Shown here piece after piece: positions 9,401 through 15,246 of a stretch of 64,000 nt of DNA. The notes under the pieces were generated by a model that was given only the letters and a program-made list of their open reading frames with translations, was not told where the DNA came from and did no database searches. Positions within the stretch are counted from its first letter, which is position 1; each line of letters opens with the position of its first letter. A program made the translations under genes and the position numbers. The stretch is from Oceanococcus atlanticus. GTDB taxonomy: Bacteria > Pseudomonadota > Gammaproteobacteria > Nevskiales > Oceanococcaceae. Location: the NCBI RefSeq assembly GCF_002088235.1, contig NZ_AQQV01000001.1:868001-932000 (forward strand), read 5' to 3'.

Positions 9401-9807
9401 TTGAGGCCGTGCACCTGGCCCACCTGGCTGAGGCCCATCTGCATCTGGGCGAGATCGACAAAGCCCGCGAGCGCGCCGAACAGGCCCTGCGCTCGGCCCT
9501 CAACTCGCACAGCCGCATCTGGGAATGTCAGGCCCGCTGGATACTGGCGCGCATCCTGCGCAGCAGCGGCGAACCCGAGCAGGCTCTGCAACATCTGGAT
9601 GCACTGGATGCCCTGATCCAGACCACCGGCGCCATCAGCTTCCAGCCGTTCGCCCTGCGCGAGCGGGCCGCACTAAGCCACGACCCGGCCCAAAAGCGTG
9701 CACTGCTGACGCAAGCCGAGCAGCTGTTTCAGGCCATGGACGCGGATGTTTCGGTGCTGTGCTCACAAAGCAACGCACAGATGGCCGACGACACCGCCAT
9801 ATCTTGA
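6481..9807 (+). CDS. Class III adenylate/guanylate cyclase fused to AAA ATPase and TPR domains
   Basis: 1108 residues. Residues 1-50 hold two zinc-ribbon units (CPDC...CNNCG and CAQC...CNQCG). Residues 80-255 are a class III cyclase with both metal-binding Asp residues (FADVKGS and YTGDGIMALF) and the VNLAAR transition-state block, so it should be active. From about residue 285 comes a STAND-type NTPase: Walker A GDGGIGKS near 310 and Walker B ILIEDLHWAD near 434. Residues 640 to the end are helical TPR-like repeats. Such proteins are thought to couple a signal sensed by the NTPase/TPR part to cAMP production. AAGGAGGG precedes the ATG. It appears monocistronic; its 3' end overlaps the opposing redoxin gene by 79 bases. 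Confidence 0.92.
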   Translation: MHCPDCKHDNPAASRFCNNCGSALPLACAQCAHHNPATARFCNQCGHDLSAPKQADARAPGSYTPRHLSERILTSRSALQGERKRVTVLFADVKGSTEIAEAVGDEEWHEILDRFFAILSHGVHRYEGTVNQYTGDGIMALFGAPIAHEDHALRACKAALDMQAELRRYADELRISKGLNLSVRTGINSGEVVVGKIGDDLRMDYTAKGQTVNLAARMEQIAEPGRIYLTSYTASQIAGYVRLRDLGSLPIKGLSEPVKVFELEGHGAAKTRLDVSRARGLSHLVGRTRELEQLEQALQQALAGQGRSIAVVGDGGIGKSRLCYELLERARTRNIAVYSATGVPYANAVPLYPVLGLLRSFFAIEEQDSAIEQRRKIAGTLALMGHDCRESLQLLFEYLDVAEADATPSAVPAEQRQQHLFEMICETLPGQTSIILIEDLHWADAASEAFVQALSQAISNSRSLLVLNYRPDYQDAWLAGQAHQRIALQALGTAEVAQLIDQLLGPEAALGPARARLCKQAAGNPFFVEEAVRSLAEQGYLSGSSGAYQPGRTLDSVVIPDSVQGLLAARIDRLEDADKDVLAHAAVIGKSFSATRLQQLMSIPEEALTRSLQTLQYGDFIQPAECPQDYDFYHPLTQEVAYRSQLRERRADIHARLAQAIEAELDGREHDERSVLLAHHWERAGDHAKATQWQLQAALFEGVMRESRAAAQRYRHAIRLADGIEDPQQRLRLSVQARAGILRTAAVFDVPEDESQSAYTEARDMLAELNDPLLEAELLIAHGGLQLQQGDADAAVAQTSKAMGIARKLKHAGLIARFRIPILLAYFSAGRLSEGLEVLNEPGQTAWYEGPITESNFLSRAFRALMLNYMGQPQEARRQLLQAIAVEGTAGRTVSWMHANLVDVARVGGRYDMAMREARHAVERVEQFGSPFFRAVAYRALAVAHGLNGNWQDSRKLLETYLPEVQRGGSAHQFEAVHLAHLAEAHLHLGEIDKARERAEQALRSALNSHSRIWECQARWILARILRSSGEPEQALQHLDALDALIQTTGAISFQPFALRERAALSHDPAQKRALLTQAEQLFQAMDADVSVLCSQSNAQMADDTAIS

Positions 9808-10262
9808 ACCGCGCCAAACCAGTGCTTACGCACTTGGCCGCGCCGATCAATCAGGATCAAACTTGGTGTGCCACGCAGCGCATACGCCTGCATGGTTAAC
9901 GGAATCGGTCCGTGCGCAGCAGCCTGGTCGATTGCAACCGGAAAACTCACCGCATATTCGTGCAGGAACACGCGCAGCGCCTCGGGCGTCATCACCGCAT
10001 GGTGCTCAAACACACTGTGCAGGCCGATCACCGCGACCTGAGCCGGGTCGAAATGATCAGCGATACGTTGCGCTTGCGGCAGGCCATGCCCGACGCAGCC
10101 TGGGCACAACATCTGGAACGCGTGCAGCACCACAACCTTGCCACGTAATGCCGGCAAACATGGTTCTGGCTGCCCAGGCGCAAGACCCAGCCATTGCGAG
10201 ACTCGCCACACCGGCGCGTTGACGCCTTGCTCAGTCACGCCAACTGCTGAATACGAAATCAT
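9729..10262 (-). CDS. TlpA/AhpC-like redoxin with CPGC active site
   Basis: 177 residues from ATG 10262; a GTG at 10238 is an alternative. The thioredoxin-fold layout is clear: a beta strand VVVLHAFQ, then the redox motif CPGC at the start of the helix, and later the cis-Pro in RGTPSLILIDRRGQV. No clear signal peptide is seen, so it may be cytoplasmic or need the longer start. It overlaps the end of the upstream cytochrome P460 gene, so they form an operon; a thiol-disulfide protein beside a CxxCH haem protein would fit haem-cysteine reduction during cytochrome maturation. The last 79 bases run under the end of the cyclase gene on the other strand. Confidence 0.75.
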   Translation of the reverse strand: MISYSAVGVTEQGVNAPVWRVSQWLGLAPGQPEPCLPALRGKVVVLHAFQMLCPGCVGHGLPQAQRIADHFDPAQVAVIGLHSVFEHHAVMTPEALRVFLHEYAVSFPVAIDQAAAHGPIPLTMQAYALRGTPSLILIDRRGQVRKHWFGAVQDMAVSSAICALLCEHSTETSASMA

Positions 10263-10701
10263 CCTGCTCACGCGCAGTGTGGCAGGCATAGCAGGCTTGC
10301 GCCGCCTTATCGCCCACCAGCGGCTTCTTCGGGTCTCCACCGGCATAAGCTTCAAACCCCCAGCCGCCGGTCTCGACAAAACGCTTGGAATCTTTCTTCA
10401 TCAACCCCAGAACCTTGCGCTCACCCTCGATCACGCTGTGGCCGCCAGATTGCGCGGCAAGTAGATCAAAGGCGATGACTGAGCCTTCAGGAAATGTCCC
10501 ACCACGGCGATAACCCTGCATGGCCGTCGCGTTGGCGTACAGGTGGTGCAAACCGCCAAAGGCTTCGTACAACGCATGGCCGGGTTCAATCAGCATGCTC
10601 TTCACATGCGTCCATTGACGGTAATCCGGCGGAAACGCCACATTCGTCTCGGCCTGGGCCGAACTCATCAGAAACAGACTCAGACATACCAAGATGCGCA
10701 T
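10231..10701 (-). CDS. Cytochrome P460-family c-type haem protein
   Basis: 156 residues with an N-terminal signal peptide (hydrophobic core then SSAQA), so periplasmic. The haem-attachment site CYACH is near the C-terminus, as in cytochrome P460 and cytochrome c'-beta, and the preceding pattern (FPDYRQW near the N-terminus, LMKKDSKRF-x6-WGFEAY in the middle) is that of the family. Members either oxidise hydroxylamine to NO or N2O or bind NO; which applies cannot be told from sequence alone. It is divergent from an HxlR regulator over several palindromes and co-transcribed with the redoxin gene. Confidence 0.85.
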   Translation of the reverse strand: MRILVCLSLFLMSSAQAETNVAFPPDYRQWTHVKSMLIEPGHALYEAFGGLHHLYANATAMQGYRRGGTFPEGSVIAFDLLAAQSGGHSVIEGERKVLGLMKKDSKRFVETGGWGFEAYAGGDPKKPLVGDKAAQACYACHTAREQDDFVFSSWRD

Positions 10702-10739
10702 GACGTACTCTCCAAGAGGTGTGTTCGGCGTACACTAGA

Positions 10740-10776
10740 TCTTGGCCAAGACACTGAAAATACCGAACTTTTCAGT
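10740..10776. promoter_or_regulatory. Adjacent palindromes between cytochrome P460 and HxlR genes
   Basis: A perfect 12-bp palindrome TCTTGGCCAAGA (10740-10751) is followed at once by ACTGAAAA-N8-TTTTCAGT (10753-10776), perfect 8-base arms. They sit between divergent start codons and are good candidates for the binding sites of the adjacent HxlR protein. A weaker TACC-N9-GGTA lies at 10781-10797. Confidence 0.5.
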
Positions 10777-10808
10777 CAGCTACCTGACATTTTGGTAAGG
10801 ATTGCGAG

Positions 10809-11135
10809 ATGCCGGAGAAAAAACCCTGCCCCAATGCACACGCCATGGTCGAGTCGATCGTCGGCTGCAAGTGGTCGCTGCAGATTCTTGCGCAAATCCA
10901 GCACGGCACCCATCGCCCGGGCATGATCGAGAAATCGATAGCCGGGCTGTCCACCAAAGTCATGAATGAGCGCTTGGTCAAGCTTGCTCGTTTCGGCATC
11001 CTGCAGCGCCAGGTCTTCGCTGAGGTACCACCGCGGGTGGAGTACCGCTTCACCGATTTTGGCCAGCAGTTCCTTACGGTCCTGCGAGCCATAGACCAAC
11101 TCGAGGCCCAACGCTCTGATGAATCAGGCGAATAG
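10809..11135 (+). CDS. HxlR-family winged-helix regulator
   Basis: 108 residues, a complete HxlR domain: the helix GCKWSLQILAQI, the recognition region IAGLSTKVMNERLVKL and the wing FAEVPPRVEYRFTDFG are all in place. A Cys at residue 7 (KPCPN) is the usual N-terminal Cys that several HxlR members use to sense reactive electrophiles or oxidants. AAGGA lies 8 bases before ATG. Divergent from the P460-redoxin operon, which it probably controls. Confidence 0.9.
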   Translation: MPEKKPCPNAHAMVESIVGCKWSLQILAQIQHGTHRPGMIEKSIAGLSTKVMNERLVKLARFGILQRQVFAEVPPRVEYRFTDFGQQFLTVLRAIDQLEAQRSDESGE

Positions 11136-11177
11136 TTGATATTATCAACCAGTTCATTTAGGTTGACAATATCAACC
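11135..11177. promoter_or_regulatory. Twin GTTGATA palindromes, probable MarR operators
   Basis: GTTGATA-T-TATCAAC at 11135-11149 is a perfect 15-bp palindrome that starts in the HxlR stop codon. GGTTGA-N5-TCAACC at 11161-11177 repeats the same core. Their centres are 27 bp apart, just upstream of the MarR start. Compact AT-rich palindromes of this type are the usual MarR-family sites, so autoregulation of marR-sip is likely. Confidence 0.65.
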
Positions 11178-11196
11178 AAATGCCCGCCGTCGCGCC

Positions 11197-11634
11197 ATGC
11201 CCCAAACTCATCTGGACGATGCTTTGCATCAGCTCCTGCACGCCTACAAAAACCAGCTAAAAAAAGGTATCCGTGACCACGGGATTGACCTGCCTGTTAC
11301 CCACATTCGTGTGCTTAAAGGCGTAGGGCGGCTGGATCACTGCACAGCGGGTCTGATTGCTCAGCGCATGGACCGGGACAAAGCACAGATCACGCGCATA
11401 GTGCATAGCCTGCTCGCTGCCGGGCTGATCGAGAAGCGTGACAACCCAGCCGACCAACGCAGTCAGTTATTGGCCCCCACTACCACGGGCCAAAAAATTC
11501 TCCACAGCCTGGAGCTCATCGAGGCCAATGCGGTGGCTCAGCTAACCTACAATCTGAGCGACCGCGACCTCGCGGCGTTTCGCCGCATCAGCACCATCAT
11601 GATCAACAATGCCCCCACAGCGGCGAAGAGATAA
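11197..11634 (+). CDS. MarR-family transcriptional regulator
   Basis: 145 residues with the MarR winged helix: LIAQRMDRDKAQITRIVHSL is the recognition region and IEKRDNPADQRSQLLAPTTTG is the D-x-R-S wing. Dimerisation helices flank it. One Cys (residue 48, DHCTAG) might serve as a redox switch. It is followed immediately by the siderophore-interacting flavoprotein gene and preceded by two palindromes, so it most likely represses itself and that gene. No clear ribosome-binding site precedes the ATG. Confidence 0.9.
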   Translation: MPQTHLDDALHQLLHAYKNQLKKGIRDHGIDLPVTHIRVLKGVGRLDHCTAGLIAQRMDRDKAQITRIVHSLLAAGLIEKRDNPADQRSQLLAPTTTGQKILHSLELIEANAVAQLTYNLSDRDLAAFRRISTIMINNAPTAAKR

Positions 11635-12387
11635 GTGCCGATGTCACGCCAAGCCCCCAGAACATTGCAAGTGCTGCGCAGCCAGCTCATAACCCCGCAC
11701 ATGCGACGCATCACTCTCGGTGGCCACGCGATGGCGGAATTCCCCGCCCAACAGCAAAGCGCTTACGTCAAACTGATGTTTCCGCAGACGTCTGAGCAAC
11801 GCCCCGTGTTGCGGACCTACACCATCCGGGCCCAACGCGAGGGTGAGATCGATATCGACTTTGCGCTGCACGAACGCTCTGGTCCAGCCACCCGCTGGGC
11901 TCGCCAGGCGCAAGCAGGTGATCGGATTCTGCTCGGCGGCCCTGGCCCCCGGAAACTGATCAACCCGGACGCTGACGCATTCCTGTTGATTGGCGATATG
12001 ACCGCGCTTCCGGCAATCGCTGTGAATCTCGAACGTCTTGGAAACGACACCCGTGGTCACGCCATCATCGAGATTCCCAGTGATGCTGACATGCAACCCC
12101 TGCAGCATCCGCCGGGCCTGCAGCTGCATTGGGTTGTCAATCCAACCGCCGACCCCAGCGGAACAACCTTGGCCGCCCAACTCTCGCGCATTCCCTGGCC
12201 AACAGGGCGGGTTTCCGTTTGGGCTGCCTGCGAATTCAACAGCATGCTGCGCCTGCGCCAGGCACTCCGCCAATCTCATCAGATTCCACGAAGTCATCTG
12301 TACATTTCCAGCTACTGGCAGATCGGCCAATCAGAGGACGGGCACAAGTTGATCAAAGCCCAGGACAATGAAAAGCACGTCGCATAA
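11635..12387 (+). CDS. Siderophore-interacting protein (NAD(P)H-dependent ferric reductase)
   Basis: 250 residues of the SIP/ViuB-YqjH family. The FAD-binding block RTYTIR is at residues 60-65, GGPGPRK near 100 and the C-terminal signature SSYW-x-IGQSEDGHK at 222-236. Such cytoplasmic enzymes reduce ferric siderophores or haem-like ferric complexes to release iron. GTG 11635 follows the MarR stop directly and has GAAGAG 6 bases before it; ATG 11641 is the alternative. The gene is coupled to the MarR regulator, unlike the Fur-only control common in the family, and no siderophore genes are adjacent. Confidence 0.85.
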   Translation: MPMSRQAPRTLQVLRSQLITPHMRRITLGGHAMAEFPAQQQSAYVKLMFPQTSEQRPVLRTYTIRAQREGEIDIDFALHERSGPATRWARQAQAGDRILLGGPGPRKLINPDADAFLLIGDMTALPAIAVNLERLGNDTRGHAIIEIPSDADMQPLQHPPGLQLHWVVNPTADPSGTTLAAQLSRIPWPTGRVSVWAACEFNSMLRLRQALRQSHQIPRSHLYISSYWQIGQSEDGHKLIKAQDNEKHVA

Positions 12388-12467
12388 AGGCGTCCAGCAT
12401 CGACGGGAACGACCATGATCTTCGCGGCATCCAAGGTGTTAAGACTTGCTCGCCGCGCCAACGAATC

Positions 12468-13172
12468 ATGCCCAATGGAACATCAGTAAATCGGGAGGTC
12501 AACGCCGATTGCGTGCTGGCCCAACGCATCGCGAACCAAGACCTGGCAGCGCTGGAATGCCTAATGCGTCACTACAACCAGCGCTTATTCCGCAGCGCCC
12601 GCAGCATTCTTAAGAACGATCAGGATGCGGAAGAAGCTGTGCAAGACGCCTATTTGAGCGCTTGGCTCAACATCAGCAGTTATCGCGCGGAATCACAGCT
12701 GTCGACCTGGTTGACGCGCATCGTGATCAATCAAGCACTGATGCGCAGACGCAAGCAGCAACGCCGTGCTGCAATCGTCCCCATCGTGCCCCAAACCGAG
12801 GCCGAGGAGGTGGAGCTCATGCCATACGACACCACCGACACACCCGAGCATCGGGTGGAGCGGGATGATGTTCGACACCTGATTGAACGCAATATTGACG
12901 ATCTCCCAGATGGTTTTCGCCATGTTTTTGTCTTACGCGCACTTGAAGATCTGAGCGTGGAAGAAACCGCCCAGTGCCTGAATATTCCTGAGGCGACTGT
13001 GCGCTCGCGGTTCTTTCGCGCACGCGCACAACTGCGCGAAGCGCTTGCACGCGAGATGGACATGAATGTCTGCAACGCCTTCAGGTTTGATGGACAACGT
13101 TGCGACCGGATCGTAGTCAACGTGCTCGCGCGCATCCACAACCAGCTGCGGGAACGCGCGCAGATCTTGTGA
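12468..13172 (+). CDS. ECF-type RNA polymerase sigma factor with C-terminal extension
   Basis: 234 residues. Sigma region 2 covers residues 25-95 (DQDAEEAVQDAYLSAW is the -10 recognition helix) and region 4 covers 140-195 (LSVEETAQCLNIPEATVRSR is the helix-turn-helix). Beyond region 4 there is a 40-residue tail with two Cys (VCNAFRFDG, RCDRIV). This tail is known from ECF factors that lack a neighbouring anti-sigma gene and may regulate activity. It heads a run of two membrane proteins and FolE on the same strand; I see no anti-sigma gene nearby. Confidence 0.88.
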   Translation: MPNGTSVNREVNADCVLAQRIANQDLAALECLMRHYNQRLFRSARSILKNDQDAEEAVQDAYLSAWLNISSYRAESQLSTWLTRIVINQALMRRRKQQRRAAIVPIVPQTEAEEVELMPYDTTDTPEHRVERDDVRHLIERNIDDLPDGFRHVFVLRALEDLSVEETAQCLNIPEATVRSRFFRARAQLREALAREMDMNVCNAFRFDGQRCDRIVVNVLARIHNQLRERAQIL

Positions 13173-13233
13173 CATCCGATGTGTTGTGAGGCCTTGCACT
13201 CACGCCCTCTTCACAACCCTTCGGACTCATACC

Positions 13234-13572
13234 ATGTTGATCTATGCGATTGGACTTTTCGCCGTTGCCGCCGCCGGCGGTGTGTTGCTGGCCACTAGTG
13301 TTCTGCGCAAGCGACTCGCGCCCTGGGCACTGTCGTTGCTTCATGCGCTGCTTGGTGCTGCCGGGCTGATCCTGCTGATCGCCCTGATCGTGCGCGGTGG
13401 CGCATCTTCTGCCCTGATCAGCGGCTTCGCTCTGCTGCTGGTGGCCGCGCTGGGAGGCTTCGTGCTAGCCGCCTTTCATGTGCGTCAGAAAGTCGCCCCT
13501 AAAGCTTTGGTGCTGACCCATGCCGGGGCTGCCATCATCGGGTTTTTCATACTTCTCAGCCTGACGTTTTGA
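13234..13572 (+). CDS. Small four-helix membrane protein, unknown function
   Basis: 112 residues with four predicted membrane spans (residues 2-20, 28-50, 53-77, 88-112) separated by short basic loops (LRKRLAP, VRQKVAP), giving two similar halves: each half has an R-K-x-(L/V)-AP loop followed by a span with L-x-HA, which suggests an internal duplication. I do not recognise a family. It lies between the ECF sigma factor and the DUF2231 protein, with only 3 bases to the latter, so it is part of that operon and probably works with it in the inner membrane. Confidence 0.7.
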   Translation: MLIYAIGLFAVAAAGGVLLATSVLRKRLAPWALSLLHALLGAAGLILLIALIVRGGASSALISGFALLLVAALGGFVLAAFHVRQKVAPKALVLTHAGAAIIGFFILLSLTF

Positions 13573-13575
13573 AAC

Positions 13576-14016
13576 GTGCGCCACCCCACGCATCCTGCCC
13601 TGGTGCATCTGCCAATAGCGTGCTGGGTTTTGGTACTGCCGTGTGATCTGGCCACATTCTGGTTCGGCTCAATCGCTTCAACCCTGGCCAGTCTGCTGCT
13701 CGCTATCGGCTGCAGCTTTGCACCGTTGGCGATGATCGCCGGGCTGCTCGACCTGGCCCGTATCGTCGAACGCCAAGCTCTACGCATCGCCTACCTCCAC
13801 ATGCTGTTAATGCTCATAACGAGCCTGATTTTCACGCTGCGTCTGGTTGTGGGCCTGGAGCAATGGCAGCCGCGCCCACCTGATCCACAGAGTCTGAGCC
13901 TCGACATCTTTGGACTGATCTGCCTGCTGCTAGGGGCATGGCTGGGCGGTGAACTGGTCTACCAACACGGTATCGGCACTGCGCAGCAACGCGACAAACA
14001 GGAAACCCACGCATGA
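13576..14016 (+). CDS. DUF2231-family membrane protein
   Basis: 146 residues with four membrane spans. The N-terminus RHPTHPALVHLPIACW carries the HP-x(4)-HLP motif and the C-terminus LGGELVYQHGIG is the other conserved block of DUF2231. His residues in these blocks could bind haem, and related proteins occur with redox and haem-linked genes, but the function is unproved. GTG start 3 bases after the previous stop; its end overlaps the folE start by ATGA. Confidence 0.82.
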   Translation: MRHPTHPALVHLPIACWVLVLPCDLATFWFGSIASTLASLLLAIGCSFAPLAMIAGLLDLARIVERQALRIAYLHMLLMLITSLIFTLRLVVGLEQWQPRPPDPQSLSLDIFGLICLLLGAWLGGELVYQHGIGTAQQRDKQETHA

Positions 14017-14732
14017 ACGCGAATGTTCAAATTCCAACACTCAACAAAGAGCACGAGCAACCGGACAGTACAGCTGCGCGCATTCGCGCGCGCTTGCTGG
14101 CTGCCGGTCAGCGTTTTCACGCCAATGACAACATTTCTGCTTTCCTGGAACCTGGTGAACGTGAGGCCATATGCAAAGAGGTCGAACACCATGTCCGCAA
14201 GACGCTGTGCGCACTGGTGATCGACGTTGATCACGATCACAACAGCCAAGACACTGCACGGCGCATCGCCAGCATGTATATCAACGAACTGTTCTCAGGG
14301 CGCTATGAAGCCCCGCCTGCGATGACACGCTTTCCCAACGCCAACGCCCTGGGCGAATTACAGATCATAGGCCCCATCGCAGTCCGCAGCACATGTTCTC
14401 ACCATCTTTGCCCAATCATCGGTCAAGTTTGGATCGGACTCCTTCCTCAGCCAGACAGCACGCTGATTGGCTTGTCAAAGTACGCAAGGCTGACCCGTTG
14501 GATCATGCGGCGTCCGCAAATTCAGGAAGAAGCCGTGGTTCACCTGGCCGATGAACTCGAACAACAACTCAATCCAACCGGGCTGGCTGTCTTGATGCGC
14601 GCGCAGCACTACTGCATGCACTGGCGCGGCGTAAGAGATGAAAATGCCATGATGACAAACACGGTCATGCGTGGCGCACTGTTTGAAGACGCCACATTGC
14701 GCCACGAGTTTCTCACTCTGATTGGGTCTTGA
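14013..14732 (+). CDS. folE: GTP cyclohydrolase I
   Basis: 239 residues. Makes 7,8-dihydroneopterin triphosphate from GTP, the first step to folate and other pterins. The zinc and catalytic block STCSHHLCP is at about 128-136, followed by IGLSKYARL and the second zinc-site segment HYCMHWRG, so all metal ligands are present. The N-terminal 60 residues are an extension of variable type. It overlaps the DUF2231 gene (ATGA) and belongs to the ECF-led operon, so it is probably a second, stress-controlled copy rather than the housekeeping one; whether another copy exists lies outside this window. Confidence 0.92.
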   Translation: MNANVQIPTLNKEHEQPDSTAARIRARLLAAGQRFHANDNISAFLEPGEREAICKEVEHHVRKTLCALVIDVDHDHNSQDTARRIASMYINELFSGRYEAPPAMTRFPNANALGELQIIGPIAVRSTCSHHLCPIIGQVWIGLLPQPDSTLIGLSKYARLTRWIMRRPQIQEEAVVHLADELEQQLNPTGLAVLMRAQHYCMHWRGVRDENAMMTNTVMRGALFEDATLRHEFLTLIGS

Positions 14733-15159
14733 GGCCCGCTTGCACAGCGCAGCGATCCGTAATCCGCTGGGCCGGCACAGCAAGCTGCTCACGCAAATAG
14801 GCGCGCAGTTCATCCGAATACGGTTGCTCGGCCAAAGCCTCGGCCATGCAGTTCAGCCACATGTCGCGCTCGGCGTTGGTAACCGGCAGATGGCCATGCA
14901 CCTGCGGGATATTGATCGGGCCGTACTTCTCGCGGTAGCGCCGCGGCCCACCCATCCAGCCGCATAGAAACCGGGCCAGCTTGTCACGCGCCTCCGGCAC
15001 GTTGCGGTGCCAGTGATAGATCCTCGCGTAGGCCGGGTTCTGCCCCATGATGGCGTAAAAGCTGTCGACCAGACGACGGATGCCGGCTTCGCCGCCGGCC
15101 GCCTGATAGGTGGCGTCCAAGGTTCCAAAAGCGGCTGCAGGGGGCTTTTGTTCAGACAT
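14713..15159 (-). CDS. Group II truncated haemoglobin
   Basis: 148 residues. Features of the trHbO type: GGEAGIRRLVDSFY (helices A-B with B10 Tyr), the distal region ARFLCGWMGG, the proximal His in INIPQVHGH and the Trp at G8 in DMWLNCM. Such globins bind O2 and NO and have been linked to NO detoxification. TAGGAG lies 8 bases before ATG. It is convergent with folE, sharing 20 bases at the 3' ends, so it is not in that operon but is a likely functional neighbour. Confidence 0.9.
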   Translation of the reverse strand: MSEQKPPAAAFGTLDATYQAAGGEAGIRRLVDSFYAIMGQNPAYARIYHWHRNVPEARDKLARFLCGWMGGPRRYREKYGPINIPQVHGHLPVTNAERDMWLNCMAEALAEQPYSDELRAYLREQLAVPAQRITDRCAVQAGLKTQSE

Positions 15160-15246
15160 TTAGTTGCTCCTACGCAATGTTCAGATGCGCTGAAACGCGC
15201 ACCCTAACGCGCTTCAGCGCCACGCGCGAACGGCCTTAGCCTGAGA

